A stretch of 64,000 bases of DNA from Streptomyces sp. TLI_235 (GCA_002300355.1 NSGV01000001.1:682001-746000), one strand, 5' to 3'. Counted from the stretch's first letter, positions 26,704 through 38,409 are shown. Notes: a model not told the origin generated them from the letters alone. Program-made: numbers and translations.

Positions 26704-29700
26704 ATGGCGATCGAGTTGCCCGATGAGGTGGAGTCGTTCCTGGCGTTCATCGGGATCAGGTGGCCGTCGGTGAACGAGGACAAGGTCCGCGAGTTCGCCG
26801 ACCACGTCCGGGAGTTCGCCGACAGGGTGGACGAGGCGCACCGGGAGTCGACGGCGACGATCAAGGCGCTGGGTGAGGCTTACGAGGGGGCCTCCTACGA
26901 GGCGCTGCTGACGAAGTGGGCGTCGCTGTCGGACAGTCACATGAACGAACTACCTCACCAGCGTCTACAACTCCTCCGGCAAGCCGATGCGCTTCGCCAA
27001 CGATGCCAGCGGCCGGATGCTCTCCTGGACCGACCGCAACAACTCCCAGTACGTCTACAGCTACGACGCCCACGACCGGGTCGTCGACGAGGGCGGCACC
27101 GACGGCGCCCTGCGCTTCCACTTCACCTACGGCGACCCGGACCCCGCCACCGGCCTGCGCACCCACACCGAGACCAACGCGCTCGGCCACACCACCAGTT
27201 ACCTGGTCAACGAGCACGCCCAGATCACCGCGATCACCGACCCGCTCGGCCACACCACCCACTACGAACGCGACCCCTACGATCGGCTCCTCGCCGAGAC
27301 CGATCCCCTCGGCCGCACCACCCGCTACGCGTACGACGGCGCCGGCGACCTCACCACCATCACCCGCCCCGACGGCGAACAAGCCACGGTCACCTACGCC
27401 GCGGGGCTGAGCCTGCCCGAGACCGTCACCGAACCCGGCGGCGCCACCTGGCACCACGTCTACGACCGATCCGGCCGGCTGACGACCTTCACCGATCCGA
27501 CCGGTGCCATTACCCGTTACACCTACGACGAACTCGGCCATCTCGCTTCCGTTACCAATGCGCTCGGCAGCACGACCGTGGTCCGTTGCAGTCCGGCAGG
27601 CCTGCCGATGGAAGTCACTGATCCAGCAGCCGCCACGACGCGCTTTCAGCACGATGCCTTCGGGCACACGACGGCGGTCAGCGGACCAATGGGGGATGTA
27701 ACCCGCCACACGTGGACAGCGGAGGGATACCCGCTGAACCGTGTTGCCGCGGACGGCACCACGGAGTCGTGGGCATACGACGGCGAAGGAAACCTACTGA
27801 CCCACACCGACCAGATCGGGCAGGTCAGTACGTTCGAGTACACGCATTTCGAGACCCCCGCTGCGGCGATTGGTCCTGACGGTGCCCGGTACGCCTACAC
27901 CTACGACGCCAATATGCAACTAGTGTCGGCCATCAACCCTCTTGGTCAGCAGTGGGAATACACCTACGATGCGGCTGGCAGGCTGGTCGAGGAGCGGGAC
28001 TTCGATGGCCGGAGCGTCAGCTACCGACTGGACCCAGCCGGTCAGGTGATTGCTCGTGTCAACCCGCTCGGGCAGGAGGTCCAATACACTTACGACCTGC
28101 TCGGGCGTGTTGCGGCTAAGAGCGTCGGAGGCGATGTTACTTCCTATGTCTACGACGATGCCGGATACCTGATCCGGGCCATCGGTCCGGACGCGGAGGT
28201 GGTCCGAACCGTTGATGCGCTGGGTAACCTGCTCACGGAGTCGGTCAACGGACGTACACTCGTTCAGGTCCGCGATCCGCTGGGACGGCGAGTCCAGCGC
28301 ACCACACCTGGTGGGCACATCAGTACCTGGACGTATGACGCCGCCGGTCGGCCGGCGGTCTTGGGTACCAGCGGCGGCGACCTCAGATTCACTTTCGACC
28401 TCCTTGGACGCGAGCAGCACCGTGCATATGGCGACCGCCTGAGCCTGACCAGTTCATGGGATGCCCGATTCCACCTGACCGGCCAGACCCTGAGTACGAC
28501 GGGACCGGGCCATTCCTCCGCTCTCCAAGACCGCAGGTACAGCTACCGTGCCGACGGTAATCTGATGGCCGTCGAAGACATTCTGTCGGGCCGGCGCACC
28601 TTCGATCTCGACATGGCTAACCGTGTCACCCGGGTCCAGGCAGAAGACTGGACCGAGACATACACATACGATGAGGCGGGCAACCTCACCACTGCTCAAT
28701 GGCCGGCCACCAGTGCCACCGAGGCCGCAATTGGGGTTCGGACCTACGGCGGCACTCAGCTCATCTCGGCCGGCCGCGTCCGCTATGAGTACGACGCGGC
28801 CGGCCGCATCACCCTTCGACAGAAGACCCGACTGTCCAGGAAGCCGGAAACCTGGCGGTATTCATGGGACATCGAAGGCCGAATCAGTAGCGTCATCACT
28901 CCTGACGGGACGGAATGGCGCTACCTATACGATCCGTTCGGCCGTCGAATAGCCAAACAGCGGCTCGGAACTGACGGCGTCACAATCGAAGAGCAGACCG
29001 ACTTCACCTGGGACGGCCCCGCCCTGGCTGAACAGGCGACACGTGCGCCGTACTTGCCCGGCCTGCACACAATCAGCTGGGATTACCACGAGCTGCATCC
29101 GATCACTCAAAGCGAGACGATCACCACCCCGGCCGGCGATGATACGCAGGAACGAATCGACCGCAGATTTTTCGCCGTCGTCACCGATCTGGTCGGCTCT
29201 CCGGCCGAACTTGTCGACCTTGATACAGGTGACATCGCCTGGCATGCGACCACCACTGTCTGGGGCAATACCACGTGGTCCAGCGCCAGCAATGGTTACA
29301 CGCCGCTACGATTCCCGGGGCAGTACTTCGACCCGGAATCTCGCCTGCACTACAATGTCAATCGCTACTATGATCCTGAAACTGCGCGGTACGCCAGCCC
29401 GGATCCCCTTGGTCTTGCGCCGGCCCCAAATCCGGTAGCCTACGTTCACAACCCGCACACGTGGTCCGATCCTTTGGGGTTGTCCCCGCATCAGCACGAT
29501 GACCTTCTCAGGGAAGTCAAGATCGTGGCGGATAAGAATACAAAGGTCACTCCGTCGAAAATGCGGCCCGTGGCTTCGGAGGGACTCAAGCTTCCCAATG
29601 GAACGATTTGGACGAGCCCTAGCATCAGAGGGGCTGCACCCGTCCTCCATCCTGACGTGCAAGCTCTTGTGGACGGCGTTCCGATGGACAAGCGCGGACG

Positions 29701-29905
29701 AGGCCACGGCATGTGCGGTCTTCCCGTACTTCTGTCCCGAGCCCTGGACTCCAATATCGATCCGACGGGCTCTGCGGCGGCCGCGATGATCATTCGCAGT
29801 ACTACGGAGCACGAGAAGCACGGTCGGCCGATCGGTCCGTGTTCGAGCTGCAGGCCATTGAGCGAGCATTATAAGCTGGACTTCATAACGGATGACGGGA
29901 TTTGA
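26704..29905 (+). pseudogene. RHS-repeat polymorphic toxin, internally deleted and frameshifted
   Basis: The start (ATG 26704) encodes an 80-residue WXG100-like export domain typical of Streptomyces RHS toxins (GIRWPSVNEDKVREFADHVR, then EAYEGASYEALLTKWASLSD). Near 26945 the sequence jumps in another frame into the middle of an RHS core (NYLTSVYNSSGKPMRFANDA), so several hundred residues are deleted. The rest is one open frame of more than 970 residues with over twenty YD repeats, the conserved RHS end (RYYDPETARYASPDPLGL, ending near 29485) and a C-terminal toxin tip. The tip resembles the YwqJ-like deaminase family: HGMCGLPVLLSRAL near 29705 and PCSSC at 29836. The usual C-A-E is C-G-L here, so the catalytic Glu is missing. 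The second half is visibly less GC-rich than its surroundings, suggesting transfer. Confidence 0.85.
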
Positions 29906-29911
29906 ACGCAA

Positions 29912-30352
29912 ATGTCGAGATTCTCCGATGAGACCGAGCGCGAGCTTCTGGCTGCGGGCTGGCGACCCGGGCGGAAGGTCGATGTTCTGCCCTGGCGCCG
30001 CAGGCTCGAATCTTCCGGCTTCCACATGCATGCCGCAGCCGAGCTGTTTCTATCCGAGTTCGGCGGCCTCACGGTCGATGTCGATGGTCCGGGGATCTCG
30101 TGTGCGCGTGTTCCGTTCGAGTTGGATCCCTCTCTTGCGGACGGCGAGGACGACAGATTTTCAGAATGGGGGCAGGAGGTTGGCGAGGAAATCTTCCCGA
30201 TCGGCGAGATGGATGGAGGGAGATATTTTCTCGGAATTTCATCCTCTTCGGAGATTTACATCGTCGCTGACTGGCTCGCGTCGCTCGGAGTAGGCGTCGA
30301 GGCTCTGGAGAGGCTGGTTCGGGGAATTGCAGCCGATACCGTCTGCCAGTAA
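29912..30352 (+). CDS. SUKH-3 family immunity protein
   Basis: A 146-residue SUKH-superfamily protein. The N-terminus (FSDETERELLAAGWRPGRKV), AAAELFLSEFGGLTVDV, FPIGEMDGGRYFLGIS and the end IYIVADWLASLGVGVEALER match SUKH-3 immunity proteins, which neutralise polymorphic nucleic-acid-acting toxins including YwqJ-type deaminases. It starts 6 bases after the toxin stop, the standard toxin-immunity order, and shares the lower GC of the toxin tip. It is intact, unlike its partner. It should act in the cytoplasm by direct binding. Confidence 0.88.
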   Translation: MSRFSDETERELLAAGWRPGRKVDVLPWRRRLESSGFHMHAAAELFLSEFGGLTVDVDGPGISCARVPFELDPSLADGEDDRFSEWGQEVGEEIFPIGEMDGGRYFLGISSSSEIYIVADWLASLGVGVEALERLVRGIAADTVCQ

Positions 30353-30635
30353 GCGAACCGGCACAAGAGGCCTACCGACGGATGGCCCGTCGGACGGACT
30401 GGATCCGGGATCCGACGGCGGTTCCGGTAGAACGGTTTCCAACACATCGATCCCCTGATGGATAACGCCGCTGCCACGCTTCGCATGAGATCCATCGCGT
30501 GCTCAGGTGCTGCCAGGTAGATCGTGTCGCTTCCGGCCACTGGATGATTGATTCCCAGGGATGGCTGCGGAGATGGCGCGAGGGTGTCCAACCTCGGTTT
30601 GTGACGACCGAGATGGACACCCTCGCGACCGCACT

Positions 30636-32123
<1,488 letters not shown>

Positions 32124-32216
32124 GGGCTACCACCTTGTGCGGGGGGACGGCCCGGCGGCCGCCGTGGGGGGCGGCCGCCGGGGACGGAAGGTGATGGTGC
32201 GTCTGGTGCCGGTGGG

Positions 32217-33233
32217 TCAGGAGAGAGCGGGGATGACGCTCTTGCCGTAGGCGTCGATGGTGGGCTCGATGGCGTCGTGCATGGCGTACACGGCGAACTG
32301 GTCGACGCCCAGGGCGCGGAGCTGTCCGAGCTTGGCGAGCTGCCGTTCGGGGGTGCCGATCAGGCAGAACCGGTCGACGATCTCGTCGGGGACGAAGGCG
32401 GTGTCCGGGTTCCCGGCCCGGCCGTGGTGGCTGTAGTCGTAGCCGTGGCGGTCCTTGATGTAGGCGGTGAGCTCCTCCGGGACCATCGAGGAGTGCTCGC
32501 CGTAACGGGAGACGAGGTCGGCGACGTGGTTGCCGACCATGCCGCCGAACCAGCGGCACTGCTCCCGGGCGTGCGCCAGCGCCTCGGGCGAGTCGTCGGC
32601 GGTGACGTAGGCGGGGGCGGCGACGCAGACGGTGACCTCGGACGGGTCGCGGCCCGCCTCGACGGCGGAGTCGCGGACGGCCTTGACCATCCACTCGGTG
32701 AGGTAGGGGTCGGCGAGCTGCAGGATGAAGCCGTCCGCGACCTGCCCGGTGAGGTGCAGCGCCTTGGGGCCGTAGGCGCCCATCCAGACCGGCAACCGGG
32801 CGCCCTCCTTGACCCAGGGGAGGTGGATGTCGGTGCCGTCGACCTCGACGGTGCGGCCCTCGGCGAGCCCGCGGATGGCGTGGATCGCCTCGCCGAGCAT
32901 GCCGAGCCCGGCGGGGCGGCGGCCGGCGACCCGCTGCGCCGAGTCGCCGCGGCCGATGCCGCACACGGTGCGGTTGCCGTACATGTCGTTGAGGGTGGCG
33001 AAGAGCGAGGCGGTGACCTCCCAGGTGCGGGTGGCGGGGTTGGTCACCATCGGGCCGACGATCATGCGCTCGGTCTCGGCGAGGATGCGGCTGTAGATGA
33101 CGAAGGGCTCCTGCCAGAGCACGACGGAGTCGAACGTCCACCCGTGGGTGAAGCCGGCCGCCTCGGCGCGCTTCATCCGGTCGATGAGCAGTTGGGCGGG
33201 CGGGTCGGTCTGGAGAACGAGTCCGATGTCCAC
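32217..33233 (-). CDS. LLM-class F420-type oxidoreductase (TIGR03842-like)
   Basis: A 338-residue luciferase-like TIM-barrel oxidoreductase. MDIGLVLQTDPPAQLLIDRM, TFDSVVLWQEPFVIYSRIL and NRTVCGIGRGDSAQRVAGRR are those of the TIGR03842 subfamily, predicted to use coenzyme F420; ARLPVWMGAYGPKALHLTGQ holds the usual barrel strand and phosphate-binding glycine. It sits 7 bases after the dihydropyrimidinase gene. In related operons this enzyme accompanies hydantoinases, so I infer a redox step on a cyclic ureide or its product; the actual reaction is not established. RutA, which opens the uracil ring, is also an LLM member but is FMN-dependent. Confidence 0.9.
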   Translation of the reverse strand: MDIGLVLQTDPPAQLLIDRMKRAEAAGFTHGWTFDSVVLWQEPFVIYSRILAETERMIVGPMVTNPATRTWEVTASLFATLNDMYGNRTVCGIGRGDSAQRVAGRRPAGLGMLGEAIHAIRGLAEGRTVEVDGTDIHLPWVKEGARLPVWMGAYGPKALHLTGQVADGFILQLADPYLTEWMVKAVRDSAVEAGRDPSEVTVCVAAPAYVTADDSPEALAHAREQCRWFGGMVGNHVADLVSRYGEHSSMVPEELTAYIKDRHGYDYSHHGRAGNPDTAFVPDEIVDRFCLIGTPERQLAKLGQLRALGVDQFAVYAMHDAIEPTIDAYGKSVIPALS

Positions 33234-33240
33234 GGGGCTC

Positions 33241-34641
33241 CTAGCGGTCGAGGTACTGACAGGTGGCGCGCGGCTGGTAGCGGCCGTGGCCTGCGCGTCC
33301 GAGGTAGTTGTCGCCGTCGACCACGACGGTGCCGCGGGAGAGCACGGTGCGCACCTTGCCGGTGATCCGTTTGCCCTCGTACGCCGAGTAGTCGACGTTC
33401 ATGTGGTGGGTCTCGGCGGAGATCGTCTGCACCGCGTTCGGGTCGTAGACCACGATGTCGGCGTCGGCGCCGGGCGCGACGGTGCCCTTCTTCGGGTAGA
33501 GGCCGAACATCCGGGCGGGGGTGGCGCAGGCGATCTCGATCCAGCGGCGGCGGGTGATGTGCCCGTCGACGACCGCCTGGTGGAGCAGGTCCATCCGGTT
33601 CTCCACGCCGGGCAGGCCGTTGGGGATCTTGGAGAAGTCGCCGCGGCCGAGTTCCTTCTGGCCGACGAAGCAGAACGGGCAGTGGTCGGTGGAGACCACC
33701 TGGAGGTCGTTGGTCCGCAGGCCCTTCCAGAGCTCGGCCTGGTGCTCCCTGGGCCGCAGCGGGGTGGAGCAGACGTACTTGGCACCCTCGAAGCCGGGCT
33801 CGGCGAGGTTGTCGGTGGAGAGGAAGAGGTACTGCGGGCACGTCTCGCCGAAGACCGGCAGGCCCTGGTCGCGGGCGCCGGCGATCTCGGCGACCGCGGA
33901 GGCGGCGGAGACGTGCACCACGTACAGCGGTGAGCCGGCGACCTGGGCGAGCTTGATCGCCCGGTGGGTGGCCTCGGCCTCCAGCAGTTCGCGGCGGACC
34001 TCGCCGTGGTAGCGGGGGTCGGTCCTGCCGGCGGCGAGGGCCTGCTCGACGAGGACGTCGATGGCGATGCCGTTCTCGGCGTGCATCATGATCAGGCCGC
34101 CGTTGTCGGCGCCGCGCTGCATGGCCCGAAGGATCTTGCCGTCGTCGCTGTAGAAGACGCCGGGGTAGGCCATGAACAGCTTGAAGGAGGTGACGCCCTC
34201 CCCCACCAGCAGGTCCATCTCCTTGAGGCTGGCGTCGTTGACGTCGCCGAGGATCATGTGGAAGCCGTAGTCGATCGCGCAGTTGCCCTCGGCCTTGGCG
34301 TGCCAGGCGTCCAGGCCCTCGCGCAGCGAGGCGCCGACGGACTGGACGGCGAAGTCGACGATCGTGGTGGTGCCGCCCCAGGCCGCGGCCCGGGTGCCGG
34401 TCTCGAAGGTGTCGGAGGCGAAGGTGCCGCCGAAGGGCAGCTCCATGTGGGTGTGGGCGTCGACGCCGCCGGGGATCACGTACATCCCGGCCGCGTCGAT
34501 CACCCGGTCGGCCGTCCAGTCGGCGGCGCTGCTGCCGGGCGCGGCGAGGGCGACGATCTTCTCGTCCTCGATCAGCACGTCGGCGGCGATTTCCTCGGCG
34601 GCGGTGATCACCAGGCCGCCGCGGATCACGGTACGGGTCAC
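33241..34641 (-). CDS. Dihydropyrimidinase / D-hydantoinase
   Basis: A 466-residue cyclic amidohydrolase that opens dihydropyrimidine or hydantoin rings to N-carbamoyl products. All metal-site residues are visible: His63 and His65 (DAHTHMELPFGG), carboxylated Lys154 (TSFKLFMAYPG), His187 (MMHAEN), His243 (VVHVSAASA) and Asp319 (STDHCPFCF). The GTG start at 34641 follows GAGGAG. It lies 14 bases downstream of the nitrilase-type gene, which would hydrolyse the carbamoyl product. Cytoplasmic. The symbol hydA is used for some homologues but is ambiguous, so I leave it out. Confidence 0.95.
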   Translation of the reverse strand: MTRTVIRGGLVITAAEEIAADVLIEDEKIVALAAPGSSAADWTADRVIDAAGMYVIPGGVDAHTHMELPFGGTFASDTFETGTRAAAWGGTTTIVDFAVQSVGASLREGLDAWHAKAEGNCAIDYGFHMILGDVNDASLKEMDLLVGEGVTSFKLFMAYPGVFYSDDGKILRAMQRGADNGGLIMMHAENGIAIDVLVEQALAAGRTDPRYHGEVRRELLEAEATHRAIKLAQVAGSPLYVVHVSAASAVAEIAGARDQGLPVFGETCPQYLFLSTDNLAEPGFEGAKYVCSTPLRPREHQAELWKGLRTNDLQVVSTDHCPFCFVGQKELGRGDFSKIPNGLPGVENRMDLLHQAVVDGHITRRRWIEIACATPARMFGLYPKKGTVAPGADADIVVYDPNAVQTISAETHHMNVDYSAYEGKRITGKVRTVLSRGTVVVDGDNYLGRAGHGRYQPRATCQYLDR

Positions 34642-34655
34642 GGGCGCTGCTCCTC

Positions 34656-35498
34656 TCAGGCCTCGCCGAGCGGGCCGTAGGCGTCCGGTCGGCGGTCGCG
34701 GTAGAACGCCCACTGCTGGCGGACCTGCTCGATCTGGCCGAGGTCGAGGTCGCGGACGACCAGCTCCTCGTTCTTGTCGGAGGCGACGTCGCCGACGAAC
34801 TGGCCGCGCGGGTCGACGAAGTAGCTGGTGCCGTAGAAGTCGTTGTCGCCGTACTCCTCGACGCCGACCCGGTTGATCGCGGCGATGTAGTACTCGTTGG
34901 CGACGGCCGCGGCCGGCTGCTCCAGCTGCCACAGGTACTGGGAGAGGCTGCGGCTGGTGGCCGAGGGGTTGTAGACGATCTCGGCGCCGGCGAGGCCCAG
35001 GGCGCGCCAGCCCTCGGGGAAGTGCCGGTCGTAGCAGATGTACACGCCGACCTTGCCGACGGCGGTCTCGAAGACCGGCCAGCCGAGGTTTCCCGGCTTG
35101 AAGTAGTACTTCTCCCAGAATCCCTTCACCTGCGGGATGTGGTGCTTGCGGTACTTGCCGAGGTAGCTGCCGTCGGCGTCGATGACGGCGGCGGTGTTGT
35201 AGTAGAAGCCGGCCTGCTCGACCTCGTAGACCGGCACGACGATCACCATGTGCAGTTCCTTGGCGAGGGCCTGCATGCGCTGCACGGTCGGCCCGTCCGG
35301 GACGGGCTCCGCCCACCCGTAGTGCTCGGGCTCCTGGACCTGGCAGAAGTACGGGGCGTTGAAGACCTCCTGGAAACCGATGATCTGCGCGCCCTGCGCC
35401 GCCGCGTCGCGCACCGCCTTTTCGTGGGCGGCGACCATCGTTTCCTTGTCCCCTGTCCATGCGGTCTGGAACAGCGCCGCCCTGACGACTCGGCTCAT
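34656..35498 (-). CDS. Beta-ureidopropionase-like nitrilase-superfamily hydrolase
   Basis: 280 residues. The nitrilase catalytic triad is visible: Glu44 (GFQEVFNAPYF), Lys118 (KYRKHHIP) and Cys155 (YICYDRHFPEG). The sequence style (FWEKYYFKPGNLGWPVFETA) is that of N-carbamoyl-amino-acid amidohydrolase / beta-ureidopropionase, which releases ammonia and CO2 from the ring-opened product. It is the first gene of a four-gene minus-strand operon: amidohydrolase, dihydropyrimidinase, F420-type LLM enzyme, NCS1 permease. GAGGAG precedes the ATG. No dihydropyrimidine dehydrogenase is in the window. Confidence 0.93.
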   Translation of the reverse strand: MSRVVRAALFQTAWTGDKETMVAAHEKAVRDAAAQGAQIIGFQEVFNAPYFCQVQEPEHYGWAEPVPDGPTVQRMQALAKELHMVIVVPVYEVEQAGFYYNTAAVIDADGSYLGKYRKHHIPQVKGFWEKYYFKPGNLGWPVFETAVGKVGVYICYDRHFPEGWRALGLAGAEIVYNPSATSRSLSQYLWQLEQPAAAVANEYYIAAINRVGVEEYGDNDFYGTSYFVDPRGQFVGDVASDKNEELVVRDLDLGQIEQVRQQWAFYRDRRPDAYGPLGEA

Positions 35499-35789
35499 CT
35501 CAACTCCTCGCAGAAGTCGGTGTAGACCGTTGACATTAGGAGTTTCACACCCCGAGGTGCAGTACCACGCTGTAACGCTCTCCGGTGTTTTGCGTTCCGC
35601 CGCGAAACCATGATCGGATGTAAATCCGACCCAGATGACAAATAGCGCCGGACGGGGTTACATCGGAGTTTCCGATGGGGATGATGGCTTGATCCGGCCG
35701 CGCGGGGCCGGGCCCCGCCGGGCCGCCCGGCGACGGCCCGCACCGCAAGGGCTTTGCCCGAGATGATCCGGACCAGGCAAGATAGGCCG

Positions 35790-38306
35790 GTGACCCTCCT
35801 GGACCTGATGCCGAAGCCCGCCACCCCCGACGCCCTGTTCGAGACCTTCGCCGAGTGGGCGACGGAGCGCGGCATCACCCTCTACCCCGCCCAGGAGGAG
35901 GCGCTCATCGAGCTGGTCTCCGGGAACAACGTGATCCTGGCGACCCCGACCGGCTCCGGCAAGAGCCTGGTCGCCGCAGGCGCGCACTTCGCCGCGCTCG
36001 CCGAGGGCAAGCGGACCTTCTACACCGCGCCGATCAAGGCCCTGGTCTCGGAGAAGTTCTTCGACCTCTGCAAGATCTTCGGCACCGAACAGGTCGGCAT
36101 GATGACCGGCGACGCGAGCGTCAATCCGACCGCGCCGATCATCTGCTGCACCGCCGAGGTGCTGGCCCAGATCGCCCTGCACGACGGCGAGCGGTCCGAC
36201 ATCGGCCAGGTCGTCATGGACGAGTTCCACTTCTACGCCGAGCCGGACCGCGGCTGGGCCTGGCAGATCCCTCTGCTGGAGCTGCCGCAGGTGCAGTTCC
36301 TGCTGATGTCCGCCACCCTGGGCGACGTCCGCCGCTTCGAGGAGGACCTCACCCGCCGCACCGGCCGGCCGACCGTCGTCGTCCGCTCGGCGACCCGCCC
36401 GGTGCCGCTCTTCTACGAGTACCGGCGCACCAACCTGCACGACACCCTGGAGGAACTGCTCTCCACCGGCCAGGCGCCGGTCTACGTCGTGCACTTCACC
36501 CAGAAGGAGGCGGTGGAGCGGGCGCAGTCGCTGATGAGCATCAACATGTGCACCAAGGCGGAGAAGGACGCCATCGCCGCCCTGATCGGCAACTTCCGCT
36601 TCACCACGAAGTTCGGCCGCAACCTCTCCCGGTACGTACGGCACGGCATCGGCGTGCACCACGCCGGCATGCTGCCCAAGTACCGCCGGCTCGTCGAGCG
36701 GCTCGCCCAGGCGGGCCTGCTGAAGGTCATCTGCGGCACCGACACGCTGGGCGTCGGGGTCAACGTGCCGATCCGCACCGTGCTCTTCACCGCGCTCTCC
36801 AAGTACGACGGACAGCGGGTGCGGGTGCTGCGGGCCCGCGAGTTCCACCAGATCGCCGGCCGGGCCGGCCGGGCCGGCTTCGACACCGTCGGCCAGGTCG
36901 TGGCGCAGGCCCCCGAGCACGTGGTGGAGAACGACAAGGCGCTCGCCAAGGCCGGCGACGACCCGAAGAAGCGCCGCAAGGTCGTCCGCAAGAAGGCCCC
37001 GGAGGGCTTCGTCGGCTGGTCGGAGGAGACCTTCGAGCGCCTCATCGCCGCCGACCCGGAGCCCCTGGTCAGCCGGTTCAAGGTCAGCCACGCCATGCTG
37101 CTGTCCGTGATCGGCCGGCCCGGCGACGCCTTCTCCGCGATGCGCAAGCTCCTCACCGACAACCACGAGGACCGCTCCGCCCAGCGCCGCCACATCCGCT
37201 CCACCATCGCCATCTACCGCTCGCTGCTGGAGGGCGGCGTCGTCGAGCAGCTGGACGAGCCCGACCCCGAGGGCCGCCGGGTCCGCCTCACCCTCGACCT
37301 CCAGGAGAACTTCGCGCTCAACCAGCCGCTCTCCACCTTCGCGCTGGCCGCCTTCGAACTGCTCGACCAGGAGTCGCCCTCGTACGCGATGGACGTCGTC
37401 TCCGTGGTCGAGGCGACCCTCGACGACCCGCGGCAGATCCTCGCCTCCCAGGAGAACAAGGCGCGCGGCGAGGCCGTCGGCGAGATGAAGCGCGACGGCA
37501 TCGAGTACGAGGAGCGGATGGCCCGGCTCCAGGAGATCACCTACCCGAAGCCGCTCGAGGAGCTGCTCGGCCACGCCTACGAGGTCTACCGCCGGGCCCA
37601 CCCGTGGATCGGCGACCACCCGCTGGCGCCCAAGTCCGTCGTCCGCGACCTGTACGAGCGGGCCATGACCTTCACCGACTACGTCGGCTTCTACGAGCTG
37701 GCCCGCACCGAGGGCATCGTGCTCCGGTACCTGGCCAGCGCCTACAAGGCACTGGAGCAGACCGTCCCCGACGACATCAAGACCGACGACCTGAAGGACG
37801 TCATCGCCTGGCTCGGCGAACTCGTCCGGCAGGTCGACTCCTCGCTGCTCGACGAATGGGAGCAGCTCGCCAACCCGACCGAGCCCGAGGCCGGCGAGGT
37901 CAGGCTCGACGACAAGCCGGCGCCGGTCACCGCGAACGCGCGGGCGTTCCGGGTACTGGTGCGCAACGAGATGTTCCGCCGGGTGGAGCTCGCGGCGCTG
38001 GAGCACTACGACGCGCTGGGCGAGCTGGACAGCGAGTACGGCTGGGACGGCGACCGCTGGGCGGACGCGATGGACGGGTACTGGGAGGAGTACGACGACC
38101 TCGGCACGGGGCCCGACGCGCGCGGCCCGAAGATGCTGCTGATCGAAGAGGTCGAGGACGAGGGCCTCTGGCGGGTCCGGCAGATCTTCGACGACCCGGC
38201 GGGCGACCGCGACTGGGGCATCAGCGCCGAGGTCGACCTCTACGGCTCCGACGAGGAGGGCCGCGCCGTCCTCCGGGTCACCGCCGTGAACCGGCTGGGA
38301 GGCTGA
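35790..38306 (+). CDS. Ski2-like DEAD/DEAH-box helicase with DUF3516
   Basis: An 838-residue ATP-dependent RNA/DNA helicase. Motif I is ATPTGSGKSL (about 52-61), Ia TAPIKALVSEK, motif II DEFH (a DExH variant), motif III MSATLGD; the second RecA domain has HHAGMLPKYRR, TDTLGVGVNVP and the QIAGRAGRAG motif VI. A winged-helix and DUF3516 C-terminal half follow (TYPKPLEELLGHAYEVYRRA). Such proteins resemble the Ski2/Mtr4 group and are universal in Streptomyces. I chose the GTG at 35790 (MTLLDLMPKPATPD) to match the family start, although ATG 35763 is possible. Confidence 0.93.
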   Translation: MTLLDLMPKPATPDALFETFAEWATERGITLYPAQEEALIELVSGNNVILATPTGSGKSLVAAGAHFAALAEGKRTFYTAPIKALVSEKFFDLCKIFGTEQVGMMTGDASVNPTAPIICCTAEVLAQIALHDGERSDIGQVVMDEFHFYAEPDRGWAWQIPLLELPQVQFLLMSATLGDVRRFEEDLTRRTGRPTVVVRSATRPVPLFYEYRRTNLHDTLEELLSTGQAPVYVVHFTQKEAVERAQSLMSINMCTKAEKDAIAALIGNFRFTTKFGRNLSRYVRHGIGVHHAGMLPKYRRLVERLAQAGLLKVICGTDTLGVGVNVPIRTVLFTALSKYDGQRVRVLRAREFHQIAGRAGRAGFDTVGQVVAQAPEHVVENDKALAKAGDDPKKRRKVVRKKAPEGFVGWSEETFERLIAADPEPLVSRFKVSHAMLLSVIGRPGDAFSAMRKLLTDNHEDRSAQRRHIRSTIAIYRSLLEGGVVEQLDEPDPEGRRVRLTLDLQENFALNQPLSTFALAAFELLDQESPSYAMDVVSVVEATLDDPRQILASQENKARGEAVGEMKRDGIEYEERMARLQEITYPKPLEELLGHAYEVYRRAHPWIGDHPLAPKSVVRDLYERAMTFTDYVGFYELARTEGIVLRYLASAYKALEQTVPDDIKTDDLKDVIAWLGELVRQVDSSLLDEWEQLANPTEPEAGEVRLDDKPAPVTANARAFRVLVRNEMFRRVELAALEHYDALGELDSEYGWDGDRWADAMDGYWEEYDDLGTGPDARGPKMLLIEEVEDEGLWRVRQIFDDPAGDRDWGISAEVDLYGSDEEGRAVLRVTAVNRLGG

Positions 38307-38322
38307 ACGGCCGGGGGCGCGG

Positions 38323-38409
38323 GGAACTGCGCAATCCGAGGGTGGCGCGCTGTACTGATCGGGGCCGCCCCTGATCGGTGTAGTCCGCCACATCCGGAAT
38401 GCGCAGTTC
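38323..38409. terminator. Inverted repeat between convergent genes
   Basis: GGAACTGCGCAATCCG at 38323-38338 pairs, with two mismatches, with 38394-38409; a smaller bulged hairpin (around 38354-38380, ACTGATCGGGG against CCCCTGATCGGT) is nested inside. It sits between the helicase and the convergent membrane-protein gene. The GCGCGGGGAACTGCGC motif is common in Streptomyces intergenic regions. It may end transcription from both sides. Confidence 0.45.

Noticed and set aside
30353..30635. Possible gene between the SUKH-3 gene and the NCS1 permease
   Set aside because: Frames here show no family features; treated as intergenic.
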